Shown: piece by piece, positions 1 through 10,748 of the stretch
How positions within the stretch are numbered: position 1 is the first letter of the stretch
Layout of the letters: each line of letters opens with the position of its first letter
Assembly (NCBI GenBank): GCA_011763485.2
Contig: JAANSK020148900.1
Coordinates: 1 to 25,713 of the forward strand
Source of the DNA: Isoetes engelmannii
Lineage: Eukaryota; Streptophyta; Lycopodiopsida; Isoetales; Isoetaceae
Length of the DNA stretch: 25,713 nucleotides
Reading direction: 5' to 3'
The notes under the pieces: generated by a model
Seen by the model: only the letters and a program-made list of their open reading frames with translations
Told to the model about the DNA's origin: nothing
Database searches by the model: none
Program-made: the position numbers and the translations under genes

Positions 1-321
1 AGCTGAAGGCTGGTTGCTGTAAACAATCAGGCAGGCCAGAAATATCCAAGAAGTTGGAAGCAAACAGAGGTCCTAAACTGTAAACTTTGTTTGAATCCGC
101 AGCCAAATCTTAGAATAGACAAGGGAAGGAAACAAAGGCGGGCTTTGCAGCACTGTATTATAGAACCAGGAAACCAATACCGTGTAAAAAAACCATTATG
201 ATAACAGAAGGAACATTAAAAAACAAATACCTTTGTAAGTGTGAGCAAAAATCCACCTGTCATAACCTTCCGTCAACAAAAATCCACTCCGGCAACAAGA
301 ATCCAAGAGGGCAAGTATGCT

Positions 322-357
322 CGCACATGCACATGAACATGCACATGCACATGCACA
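322..357. repeat. ACATGC-type short tandem repeat
   Basis: A run of hexamer-like units (acatgc / acatga) makes a short low-complexity tract. It produces artificial His-Met and Cys-Ala repeats in the reading frames that cross it. I see no sign that those frames are genes. Confidence 0.7.
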
Positions 358-371
358 GTGTTCATGTACAA

Positions 372-1335
372 ACACATGCGAAGGAAGACAACCACCCTTG
401 GATTGTTTCAACTAACGAAAATCAACGGCCCATAAAGGGTGCAGTCTATAAATACTATTTAATACATCTCGACGAATACAACAACAAAATCATAAGAAAA
501 CCATGTGAAAAAACGTATAAAAATCTAAAAGTAATCCCCTATTGTTATGCTAGATATTTGTGGTCCGAGACAATGCTACCACATGGTCCTGCATGCGAGA
601 CTTGCAGGACACTATAAGGTTTGAGGCAATGTACTTAATGGTGTTGATTTCATACCTGTTTTATGGGGTATACCCCCCCCCCCTCCCGAATATGCACCCA
701 AACCAAAGGGGGTTTTAGGGGGGTTTAATCTTAAAGTGTTGGATGTAATGGTTTAATTAAAAAAGATTTTGGCCTCGCGTAGAGATGGATCTTAAAAAAA
801 TTTAGCCTCCAAAATACAAATTAGGAAAAGAAAGCAATAAACAAATAACATGCTTAGATTATCACTATAGAGAGTTTCAGTATTCTACTATTAATTTGGA
901 TTCCTTGGATGATTGCAACACAATGAGGTGATTGCTGCAATCTGGATATATAATAAATCACAAAGAGAAGACATTACATCTATTGTTCCCACCCTTGTTA
1001 CAAAAGGAAAGACGGAAGTGGTAGGCCGACAGGTGAGGGGATGTTAAAGATGTGGTGAAAAAAGGAGATTGCAGCAGATGACGAGGGGACAAGTAAAGGG
1101 GAGATGTTGGGTGAATGAAGGAAGAAAAGAAGGCGGCGATTGTAAATGGTGACGCTGGGAGATAAGATAGGTTGGAAGACCAGCACCAGAACCTGAAGCG
1201 ACGAAAAGCTGTAACATATTGCCGAATAGTTACGGGGCTTTGGAGGAAAAAAGAGAGGGGAGCAATGATATGAATATTGGTAAGTGTAGTGGTGGTATCA
1301 ACCTAGAGGCAGCTGAAAAAAGAAAAAAGTCTCTA
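372..1335. other. Spacer with no recognisable gene
   Basis: No frame here carries a motif I recognise. A C-rich run lies near 667-685, and purine-rich sequence (many ga/gga tracts) occupies about 1000-1300. The latter lies on the side where a DIRS element on the minus strand would continue, so a recombinase domain was looked for, but none could be recognised. Confidence 0.5.
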
Positions 1336-2790
1336 TTAGTTGGCAAAATTACAACGTAAAGCAAATACTGCTACTTGGCGAAAACAACCAATAAAGTTAT
1401 GAGAGAAAAGGTTTAGAGACTGCGAGAACTCGTCAGAAAATATTGCTGCCGTCAAGAAGGGTGCCCACTTGTCTCCGGTCCATAGCAAGGGCCACCAAGG
1501 AGCGGATGGCCAATATAAAACAACCAGTGTCCAATGGGCCCTGCATGCCGCTGCATGTATCAAAACCCGTTGAATGAGCGGTGGTGGTGGGAAGCAGTAA
1601 TTGTTGACGGGAGGAGAAAGCGTCGAGAAGGAGACAATTCGGGAGACGACTTGTGTGTTGAAGCATGGTACCTGACCATTAGCCGGAGTGGCAAACATGT
1701 CCACTTGATGAGGTCCCCAGAGAGTATCCAAAGGTGAAAAGTACTTGGGAGCCAAAACAAATTCGTCGGAGTGTGGGAGCCGAGAAAGATAATCTGCCCA
1801 TTCGTTCTGCAGTCGTGGGATCTAGATAGGTTCGATGGAGATGGCGAAATGGAAACACATGAGAAAGATCTCCAGGACAAAAAAAAATGAAGGCCCAAAG
1901 AGGATAACCCCCTGCTCCGTAAGATAGCTGCCACATTAAGGTTGTCTCCGTGGACGAGATTAACCTGCCTGAGAGTGTTGGAAGGGCCATGCGAAGGATT
2001 TGATAGAAGGCGAAGAGCTCTCGCCACGTCGAAGAATGAGCTGCCTCCTCTGCTGAAAAAAGGCCCATGAAGTTGGCTCAGGGTTGCCCGGGAATGGTGA
2101 TCTAGCCCTCCCTCCCCCCCTCCCCCCCCCCCAACAACAGCCAAAGGAACTCGCGTCAAAATGTAGGACACATAGGGGAGGTGTGCGTAGAAAACTGAAC
2201 GGGAGCTCAAGTGGGAGGCGATAGCTTCCCAAACAAGTACCTCTAGGCGAGCGAGCACAATTAAAGAAATGGGGTTGTCCCAATGTAAAGGCTGGATAAG
2301 GCTGTAGGAAAAAAATGTGAAAGCCAAGACTAAGGGCCCAAAAATGACTCGTAAGGATTGCAAAAAACCTAAAAAGCGAGCTAGCGGGCCAACACGCGAG
2401 AGGTAAGGATGTGTGCGGTAAAAGTGGTAGAGGATGGGAATTTTTTTTTTTTTAACTTGACTGAGGAGATGCAAAGGCGCATGGTGGAGGACTCCAGGAC
2501 TAGCCAAGGAAAATAGCAGAGTGAGATATGCGCAGGCGACATTTAGGCCAAGCTACCAAAAAACCTGCGGCTTGAAGGTCTGATATAACTCTAAGCTGGA
2601 GGGGGATGGGGTAAAGCTGAGTATTGAAGAGAAAGTCATCCATATAGTGGGTGCAACGAATACTTGAGTGATGCCAGTGTCGTATCAAGGGGCGCATGAG
2701 CTTAGTGAAAACAAAAGGGGCACAAGATAATCCGAAGCCGAGAACGAATTTGGGATTTGAAGCTACAAGCAAATCATGCTCCATCCGGGT
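1336..2790 (-). mobile_element. DIRS-type (tyrosine-recombinase) retrotransposon fossil, RT and RNase H region
   Basis: Read on the minus strand, three blocks follow one another in the order known for the pol region of DIRS/Ngaro-like elements. First is a reverse transcriptase segment (about 2784-2500) with FGLSCAPFVFTKLMRPLI and the catalytic box YMDDFLF. Second is an RNase H segment (about 2250-1760) with a DASSFG start, a WRELFAFYQ helix and a GDNLNVAAILRSRG stretch. Third is a block (about 1720-1450) with VDMFATPANGQVPCF followed by a PPPPLIQRVL motif, a region typical of DIRS elements rather than LINEs or Copia. The copy is old and broken, with several breaks. No recombinase gene or terminal repeats were found. 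Family placement rests on these motifs only. Confidence 0.72.
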
Positions 2791-2921
2791 TCCAGTTAGC
2801 GGCCCATTTGCCCTGGTTCCAGTTAGCGACCTAATTTGTTATACAGTTCCAGTTCTGGTAATCATGCTCTGGTTCCAATTAGCTAATCATGCTTTAGTTC
2901 CAGTTAGCGGCCCATTTGCCC
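2772..2921. repeat. Degenerate minisatellite (aatcatgct / ggttccagttagc units)
   Basis: The word aatcatgct occurs at 2772, 2860 and 2885, and ggttccagttagc or a one-base variant occurs at about 2788, 2815, 2871 and 2895. A 26-bp segment ending in cggcccatttgccc is nearly identical at 2788-2813 and 2896-2921. It lies next to the reverse transcriptase segment of the DIRS-type fossil. Confidence 0.75.
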
Positions 2922-3149
2922 TCACATTGAAAAGCTCCATTCGGATTCAGCTTTTGCTGTCCATGGCCGTCCCTTCTGTCCACATGCTCCACAAGAACAG
3001 AAAACCTAGCCTCCACATCCATCTCGCGACTCTGTCGACATGAAGCGCACTCCTGTCTGCCAGAGGAACGCTGCAACACCAGTTCACAGAGAATAGAAAC
3101 AAAGCAATCGAAAATAAACAAAAACCAAAGAGACGCCAATAAGCTCCTC

Positions 3150-3168
3150 AAAAAAGCACAAATATGTG
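3150..3168. repeat. Target-site duplication, left copy, of the first LINE
   Basis: Sequence aaaaaagcacaaatatgtg matches 5216-5234 at 17 of 19 positions. The two copies bracket a LINE body that ends in poly-A, as target-primed reverse transcription produces. Confidence 0.7.
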
Positions 3169-5215
3169 TGTCAGGGGGAGCCCTCTTATTTTTTCTCACT
3201 GGGGAGAGGGATTCGCCAGGGGTGCCTTCTGGTTCCATTCTTGTTCACTATTGTGGCAGAGGCTTTGTCCCAGCTGTTGTTGACGGCGGTAGAGGAGGAT
3301 GTGGTGGATGGACTTCAGATGCAGGATGGTGGCCAGCAAATCATCAACCAGTTTGCAGATGACACTTTCCTTTTCCTGGTGGCAGGGGCAAGGAATTTGC
3401 GCAATGTTAAGGGTTTGCTGGACATGTTTTTTATTGCCTCTGGTTGCCTGTTGAATTGGGGGAAGTACTCAGCTTTGTGGGCTTTGCGGACTCCCCCTCC
3501 ACCTTGTCTGTCTCTTTTCCCTTGGAAGGTGCTTCCAGGGAACACGTGCACTAAGCTTTTGGGCATTCCCTTTGGGGGAGATATCTCGTTGGGCAGAGTG
3601 TGGGATGAGATTTTGTAGGGATTGCAGCGGCACCTTAATTGGTGGAAGGGGAGTAAGTTGTCTATGGCAGGCAGGATCACTGTTATTAAAGCTGTGCTTT
3701 GTAGCACTCATATATACACCGCGTCTGCCATGTAAGCTCTTGAATGTAAGATGCAGGAGCTGGATAAGCTGGTCCGTAATTTTGTGTGGGGAAAAGATGC
3801 AGAAGGTGGGGTAGTCAAGGTGGCTTGGTGGAAGTGTCTCCGCCCTCGGGCGGATGGTGGTCTGGCCATTCTGGATTTGGCATTGCACAGTAAGGTGCTG
3901 ATTTCTAAGTTTGTTTGGAGTATTCTTCGAGAAGAGGCTTCTTCTCCAGGAGCGGTGTTGCTTATGCAGTCTCTTCGCAGCTGTGTTGCTTTTGAAAAGC
4001 CGTTTGTTGCTGTGAAGCTGCCTTGGGTGTTGCTTTATGGTCTCAAGCCCTTCCCACACGCCTCTCCTTTTCTCCAGGGGGTGTTGCGAGCTTGGGACCA
4101 TGTGCGCGTGCTTTTTCAGTTAGACTATGCTGTAGTGTATCATCACACCTCTCCCTTCCTGTGGGTCCCTTTGTCCCATGCGCATTTGCCCTTGGCTGCC
4201 ACCATGCGACAGGCCCGTTGGACTCGGGCTGCCATGGTTACCTTGGAGGATTGGTACTGGAATGGGCAGTTAACGTCCTAGGAATTTTTTCGGGGCCGTT
4301 TTCGGCTCAAGACTTGGGATGGGACTATTTGGGAGCGGGTGGCGGGTAGTATTTTGCTACATATACCTCTTTTTCTCCAAGATGAGGTGGCTGTTCAGGT
4401 TTGGAAGGTTTACCCTGATGTTGCTGGCTCATGCTTTGTGCGGTCTTGTTATCGGGTGTTAGCTATTCATGACACCCTACCTCCTTCGGACAAGTGGTCC
4501 TTGCAGCTTCAGGGCTCTAGTTGGCGGTCTCTTTGGGTGTGGACGTGGAACTCTCTCCCCCCGCCCAAGGTTAGGGTTCTCCTGTGGCAGGTGGTGCACC
4601 GTTGCATCCGGGTGAATGTCTTGGTGAGCAGGTTTAGGTCACGGGTAAGTCCTCTTTGCCCGTGCTGTGGCCTTCGCCGCGAATCCATCGAGCATTGTCT
4701 AGTGTTGTGCCCCCACTTGCAAGCTGTCTGGGATTGGGTCTGGGCTTTGTTTCAGGTCAGGCTGACTAGTCAGCATCTGCTCCTTCACTTGTATCCTGCT
4801 TCTTGGTCTCCCCTCAGGCAACAGGCCTTCCATCTGTGTGTGGCGTGGTTGGTCTGGTTGATTTGAAGCGATGCCGCCTGTGGATCTTCCAGGGAGTGCC
4901 GCGGCTTCCCTTGTTCCCTGCCTCAGGTATAAGTTGTTTCAGAGCTTCCTAGTGTTTTCTGGTTCAGCAGAGAGGAAGTTCTCCATTTGGTGTGATCTTT
5001 TGGAAATTGTGGATGCGAATGGTCAGTTTGTGCATAGTCAGTGATAGTATTTGGTTTTGGGAGGTTGGATCTGTTGATATTTGTGGAGTTATGTTGTTGC
5101 GGAGTGTTGAGGTATCTCTGTCCCTTCAGGACAGTTCCTTTTCCTGCTCACTCGTTTCTGTAACGTTATTATTCTTTTAATACATTGTGACTCGGTTCTT
5201 CAAAAAAAAAAAAAA
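3169..5215 (+). mobile_element. 5'-truncated LINE (non-LTR retrotransposon) with poly-A tail
   Basis: The copy begins inside the reverse transcriptase domain and runs to a poly-A tail (about 5202-5222). One frame stays open in phase over about 1.7 kb apart from three stop codons (TAG 3616, TAA 3733, TAG 4279). In order it shows IRQGCLLVPFLFTIVAEAL and the RT box FADDTFLFL (about 3355-3375), then the downstream LNWWKGSKLSMAGRITVIK and LVRNFVWGK segments. It ends in a zinc-binding region of the zf-RVT type near 4550-4740, with CPCCGLRRESIEHCLVLC. The 19-bp flanking duplication places the 5' end at 3169, so most of ORF2 and all of ORF1 were lost at insertion. Compared with the second copy at 13434, one base is missing near 4865, so the TGA at 4864 is probably not the original ORF end. 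Confidence 0.88.
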
Positions 5216-5234
5216 AAAAAAACACAAATATATG
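5216..5234. repeat. Target-site duplication, right copy, of the first LINE
   Basis: Sequence aaaaaaacacaaatatatg, directly at the end of the poly-A run, matches 3150-3168 with two differences. Part of the match is A-rich and so less informative, but the acacaaatat core is specific. Confidence 0.68.
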
Positions 5235-5386
5235 CTTTTTTATACAATACACAGCAACAATCTTATCCGAAACCATAAAAACCCAATACAAAACTCAATA
5301 AGGGATGTTTATTGCATAGTTATTTATATTTATCAATCGTATGTAAAGGGTGAAATTGGACGACGTGGAGCACATGATCCCTTGCG

Positions 5387-5563
5387 TCAACGTGGCCCAC
5401 AATGGAGCCTCCACATCCGTACGCCGGTTCTCTCAGGAGCCGGGACCTTTTTCTTAGCTTTCCGGCAGTTCAAAACGTACTTGAGGAAGTCATCGTCTCT
5501 TGTTTTCAGGGCGCCCAATTTAGGTGCGTTAAAGCGGGAAGCTGCCATGCTGAGTGATGGCAT
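5387..5563 (-). CDS. Possible 58-residue basic protein, hypothetical
   Basis: An ORF on the minus strand starts at ATG 5563-5561, has a second in-frame ATG five codons later, and ends with TGA at 5387. The product is 58 residues, rich in Lys and Arg, and includes FNAPKLGALKTRDDDFLKYV and the tail MWRLHCGPR. I do not recognise the family. The stretch is richer in G and C than its surroundings, as coding exons here tend to be, and lies about 410 bp upstream of the RING gene in divergent orientation. It could be a small gene, the first exon of a gene cut off by the LINE insertion at 5221, or a chance ORF. Confidence 0.3.
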   Translation of the reverse strand: MPSLSMAASRFNAPKLGALKTRDDDFLKYVLNCRKAKKKVPAPERTGVRMWRLHCGPR

Positions 5564-5579
5564 TTCCGCATCAAACTGC

Positions 5580-5975
5580 TGAGTGATATTCTCTTGCCCA
5601 GGAGCTCTTTCAGGTTCTCTTATTCATTTTGGCCATCTGTCCCTTAATTTATCATCTTTTGGTTTTGATGGCCTAAAGTTTTATTTTTCTTCGGGGTACT
5701 GATTAAAGGTTGTTATTCTATGTTGTTCATACATTTAAGCTTGCCTTTTACAACTTCTATACTTGTAATCAGTCCTTTTCCAAGAAGCGTTTTGTGTCGA
5801 ATTCAGCTAGACTTAGAGTATTTGTATTTATCAGAAAGTTGCAAAATTTGTGAACAAGAGTTATTTGACAATGCTCTTGTTGTTATCCTACCTGCAAGAT
5901 TGCGTGTTGTGCATTTTGTAATGCCCTAGCGCACTTTCTTTTGTAAGACTTAGTTTTCAGTTAGATCATGCGTTA
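5580..5975 (+). promoter_or_regulatory. Upstream and 5' leader region of the RING gene
   Basis: This T-rich stretch precedes the chosen start codon at 5976. It holds an upstream ATG at 5720 opening a 69-codon frame that ends at 5929, before the main start. If the leader begins upstream of 5720, that frame would be an upstream ORF. No clear TATA box or transcription start can be placed from sequence alone. Confidence 0.3.
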
Positions 5976-8900
5976 ATGGCTTCCATGCCTTCCGCGCATT
6001 CATTAACTGGTCTAAATGAGGCAGATGATTACATGGCAACGGCCATGCAATTGCAACAGCTACAACAAAAGCAAGAAGATTTGGGGTCACAGTCAGTAGC
6101 AAATCCTGATGTTGAATTCAGGCGAAGATTGGAGGAGCTTGTCAGGGACACATGCATGGCTCTTGCATCATGTAGTTCTGCACAAAATTCAGATGACAGC
6201 AGCAGCAACTGTCTACATATACAGGCATCTACATTGGCAGATCATTCTCACACAAACAACTATGTTGGTGCTAATGAGCATATGTCTGGCGATGAACACG
6301 TTGTTGGTCATCATTCACGTAACTTGATTAACCATGTTCAGGAACAAGAGCATAAACAAGAAGAAGATATGCAGGAATGTGGATATCATTCAGAAAGTGC
6401 TAGCTATCTGTCTCGTCGCCAATCTCAAATTCTTAGCAGGTGGTACGAACGACAAGCAGAAGAGGTGATTACAACCATGGAAAGACGAGCTCGTCAGGCC
6501 GAGCTTCTAGCCCTCGCTGGTCTGCATACAGTTTCTATGTTGGATGCATCTTTTCTTTGTGAGCAATCATCATCAAGGTCAGAAAGATCTATTGAACAGC
6601 CTCAGCGGAGATCTTCATTAGTACAAATGTGGAGAGAGCTCGAAGATGGACGAACAGCTGAAAGGAACAGAGAACAGTCAAGGGAGAGAGGTGAAACTGA
6701 AATAGAAGCCCAGGCACATAGAGGCATTCTTACTAGGAACCTAAGCTTTAACAGGGATAGTGGCGAAGACACTGCTGCTGAGAGTAGTGATGCCTCGGAA
6801 GATGAGTTTGATGATGGAGGGCAAGAAGAGTTGGGCACAGCAGAACAAGAGGGAGTACTTGGAGATCTAGACAATCGAAATGAAGAAATCTGGGCACAAA
6901 GCAATAGGACTAGTATAGGTATTGATGAATCAGAGGCCTCACCTCAATCTGGGGAAAGAGAGGGGGTGAGGGAGATTGTGCAGCGTTGGATGAATGACAT
7001 GCAGACAACTAGAGTCCCATCAAGTATTGAACATCATAATCGGGGAGAGTGGCTAGATGATGGGGAGAGGGAAAGGGTGAGAACTTTAGCAAGGGAATGG
7101 GCAAGAGCCAGCATCCAAGAAAGACCATTACAACAAGATAGAACTGAGCAAGTAGCAATTGAGAGCATCCAACAGGGATTTCATTTGAGGGAGGAGCATC
7201 GAGATATGCAGGATGACCTAGCATGGGAGATCAGACAAAGACGTGATAGACAGATCATATTGGACATTTTGATGAGGAATGAAAGAGAACGGCGAATGGA
7301 GCTTGAAGGCTTATCAGAACATCATGCAGTTTCCCACTTCCCTTATCGGGGCCGGCTGCAGGTATTTGGAAATAACGCAAACTTGTTTTGTTCTTTCAAG
7401 TGTACATTTCTCCCCGTTCTTTAGTTCTATATCTACTTTTGAAGTGAGCAGCTCCTAATTCATTATGTGCCATAACTAATGATTACAGTCCTTACTACGC
7501 GGAAGATTCCTGCAAACTGGGCTTAGGATTGAAGAAAACCGTCCCGTGTCAACAGCAGCTAGCGAACTAGGACTTCTGAGACAGAGACGAGCAGTCAGCG
7601 GATTGAGGTAAATTGCAGCATTCACTTTACCAGCTCCACGTGCCATTCACATACTTGCGTGATGGGGATTTTATCGAGTCCGCGTCAGTCTGTGCGTCAT
7701 TGGCAGATTCACTATTTCCTTACCTACTTTCTATGCATCTCACCATATAAGTTCGTCCATACCATGCACATTGCATTATCTGAGGAGTCAGTTCAGTTCA
7801 CCTCATGAGTTACTGCATAAACGCTGCTTTCCATGTCTTTTTCATGGTCTTTGGACAAGAATCTAGCATCTGAGACAGAGTTTCAGCATATATTGGATAT
7901 TTCTATGCACGTTTCAAGAAAAGAAACCAGGATTGAAGTATTTGAACTCTGGCAACGTATAGAAGAAGTTGGTAATATAAAAATTGAGAACGTCCTCTTT
8001 TATAGATTTCTTCTGTCCGTGTCTGAGTTTCTTTGTTCAGCAAGCCGGATAAACACTCACACCATGCTTTTATTTTAGGGAGGGCTTCCGTACAAGGTTG
8101 GAGACAATTGTACGCAGTCAGGCTGATGGAGTTGCAAATAGATCTGGAGTACATGACATGTGGAGTAGGATGCCAATCGAACAAGACAATATAGGCAATG
8201 CGAGTTTATCAAATGATTCTAGCAGGAGGGACAATCACTCACAAGAAAATACAGGAAACTGGGGAGGGATGGCAGCTCGTCAGATGAATGAGTTAAGCCT
8301 TGAGGATGCAACTGCATATAATATGGAGCTGCGTGAACTGCTTGGAAGGTATCCTTTAGGGATGTTAAAAAATAGGGAGAAAGAACAAATATAGATCACC
8401 TGAGCATTGTATATTTACATGGGTCTTTAGTAGTTGCTAGCAATCTCTCCCGCCATTCCTCCAACCCCCCTCTTTTTCTTTCTAGCCTAACTGCTTTGTA
8501 TTGAATTATATAACAGGTTCGACCTGTTTTTCTTTAGCTGTATAGATCTTCTGGTCTCATGAACGCAACACATTCTTGCAGTTATTTTACATTATTCACC
8601 AACAAATTAGCTTTTTGCCATTAGGACCTTATCAAGCTAGTGGTTCCTTCTCTGCTCATCCTTTAGCAGCTTAACGAATGCATCAACATGTCAGGAAGTG
8701 GAAGTGGAAGAGTTTTTCCACCAGTTTCGAAGCCTCTAACCACTCCACTCGTATCACAATATATGTTAAATTATCTCTTCTTCCACTAGCATCTTATCGA
8801 CTTGTACACGTTCACTAATTTCTGATCTTTCCAGGCGAAGCGTAACCAACATTTTGACGAGTGAATTTCGGAATAGATTGGATGGGCTTATTAGATCTTT

Positions 8901-9743
8901 TATTCAGAGACAAGGCCACACTCCAATAGCTTGGCGCATGCCAGCACAGGGGCGGCAGCAATCACAACAGCAACAAGTAGGAAGGGAGGAAGAGGCAGAA
9001 GAATCAAGGGCTGATTTGGCTCCCACAGCTGTCCCACCACCGCCTCCGCCCCCCCCACCTGCCCAACCACTGTGGCAGCAGGATTTACATCAACAGTCAT
9101 GGACAGGCCAACATCATCCATATGTAGTGAGCTCCTTTGCGACATCAATGTGTTGGAAAATACTGTTTGTTGACTAGTCTCTATTTTTTGTCTTCTTGGT
9201 TCATCAGGTCTGGGATGGTGCCAGCGAAATGAGAGCAGATGTTGTAAAACTCCAACACGGATTAGGTGATCTACAAAGGATGGTAGAAACTTGTGTAGAG
9301 ATGCAGTTGGAGCTTCAACGTTCTATACGTCAGGAGGTTTCGGGTGCCCTTCAACAGATGTACGCGGGAAAAGGTCTGTGTTTTTGTTTCATTGCTCGTG
9401 TCATTTTGCTTCATCACTGGATTTTGAACTATAGCTGTACCTGAGGTGGCAATTGATGGATCAAAATGGGCACCTGTTAGAAAGGGAATTTGTTGTGTAT
9501 GTTGCGATAAGAACATTGATTCTCTCTTGTACAGGTATTTAAAACATCTTTTTAAGAATTTAAGCAGATTATCTAGAAGCTAGAATTTTGAAGCACCAAA
9601 TAATACTGTATTTTGGATTTAACAGATGTGGGCACATGTGCACATGTTCGAAGTGTGCTAATAAACTTCTCCAGGATGGGTCAAATTGTCCCATGTGTCG
9701 GGCTCCTATTGTGGAGGTTGTTCGTGCCTTCACAATAGGTTAG
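5976..9743 (+). CDS. Large plant-type C3HC4 RING finger protein, probable E3 ubiquitin ligase (7 exons)
   Basis: Seven exons with GT-AG introns join in phase: 5976-7361, 7489-7607, 8079-8348, 8835-9123, 9208-9373, 9435-9534 and 9626-9743. They give 2448 bp, or 815 residues plus stop. Exon 1 encodes 462 residues and includes [20 protein letters not shown] and repeated VRxLAREW-like blocks. The exon 1-2 join reads [17 protein letters not shown] then SLLRGRFLQ. Later parts are [19 protein letters not shown], a nine-proline run (residues 659-667), a helical, probably coiled-coil segment (689-744), and a C-terminal RING. RING ligands are C763, C766, C778, H780, C784, C787, C798 and C801, with the spacing of Neuralized/XIAP-type RINGs. 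These blocks match a family of large plant RING proteins. The expected activity is ubiquitin transfer from an E2 enzyme; the substrate is unknown. No signal peptide or membrane segment is seen. The gene appears intact. Confidence 0.92.
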
Positions 9744-9783
9744 CGTGCATTTGCAGGCCCAGTTAGTATATAGTGCGAACCAT

Positions 9784-9912
9784 TGGTTTGGTTTCACCGT
9801 GAAGCTAGGATATGGCGCATGGAAGAGCAACATGTATAGTAGTCCCAAATGTGGTTCCACTGTGAAGCTTGATGTGCATGGAAGATCAACATGTATAGTA
9901 GTCCCAGATGTG
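9784..9912. repeat. Imperfect tandem duplication (about 65 bp) in the RING gene 3' region
   Basis: Two adjacent units, about 9784-9850 and 9851-9912, share tgaagct, gcatggaaga and a long common end around caacatgtatagtagtccca. They lie 40-170 bp after the stop codon, so they are probably in the 3' UTR. A frame that runs through them repeats the same residues and is best read as a by-product. Confidence 0.75.
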
Positions 9913-10019
9913 CCCAATTGTATCATATGTTCTAAAATAATTATAAATCTCCCCCAGAAAGTGCTCGTGTTTGTAAGACAAATCTGTGAAACTGGATGGT
10001 CAAGTATGGCAACTAGAGA

Positions 10020-10325
10020 TTAGGACCAACAAATATAACGGTTTGTTTTATCCCATTTGTCTTGCTGCAATTGTGCAAAATTTCGAGAGAAAGGCCAAGA
10101 GTAAGTTGCGTTAGGACCAAGCGTACTAGCTTTTTGTGATCCAATTTGTCCTGCTGGATAGCTGGGAATAAAAACGAAGAAAATGGATTGCAAAGTTGCT
10201 GGAGATAAGGAACTATAGAAAGACCAAGAGTAATGTCCATTACGACGAGGATTTGTAGTGTTGTTTTGTCTTGCGGCATAGCAAGCTTGATACAAAGTGC
10301 TACAGCAAGACCCAAGACTAAGGCT
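10020..10325. repeat. Three diverged tandem units of about 90-130 bp
   Basis: The markers recur in the same order three times: ttaggaccaa (10020, 10111, diverged near 10239), a tttgtcttgctg-like word (about 10057, 10146, 10265), and ggccaagagtaa (about 10093, diverged near 10222 and 10310). The units begin near 10020, 10111 and 10239. They lie downstream of the RING gene, in the 3' UTR or just past it. Confidence 0.7.
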
Positions 10326-10748
10326 GGAAGACCGAAGACTGAAAGTTTCAGCCTCTTTCAGGAGATGGAATTTTGATCCATCTGAATTGGTGATCTATCA
10401 ATTTGGGTCAATGCAATTATAAGCAATCGAATGAACATGGAAAGATAGTACTGATCTGGAGGCATTGCTCAACAAGCTCCACTTCACACACAGCTGCAAG
10501 TAACTCCACTAGCAATGCTTTTCTCTGCATTCTTCTTGCTAGCCAATGCTTCACGTGCAGGCTTGAGCTCAACTTACAAAGAATGGAAGATGTGACTTTT
10601 TGGAATAATCAGAAAAGCTTTTACTAAACTTGCCAAGAAGATCTACTACGTGGGAGTCTTAGAGTCATATTCCTGTACGTCGGTTGCAGATAACACCACC
10701 AAAAAACATTCTGAGATGCTAAAGTGGATCAACATTTAATTATTGTCT
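10326..10748. other. Intergenic spacer, nothing recognised
   Basis: No coding motif, RNA gene or repeat stands out between the tandem repeats and the left end of the Harbinger-type transposon. The only frame of any length, 10403-10627, has no recognisable domain. Confidence 0.5.

Noticed and set aside
198-617. 139-codon frame with His/Met repeats on the plus strand
   Set aside because: The repeats come from the ACATGC microsatellite, and the rest has no domain or coding-like composition.
5370-5392. TGACGCAAGGGATCA on the minus strand, resembling the as-1/35S promoter element
   Set aside because: The match is short, lies at the end of the small ORF, and has no TATA box or second TGACG box at proper spacing.
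5187-5582. 131-codon plus-strand frame after the LINE poly-A
   Set aside because: It starts in the poly-A tail and overlaps the better minus-strand small ORF. No recognisable motif.
9745-10023. 92-codon frame downstream of the RING stop
   Set aside because: It is generated by the 65-bp tandem duplication and repeats its own residues. No initiation context or domain.
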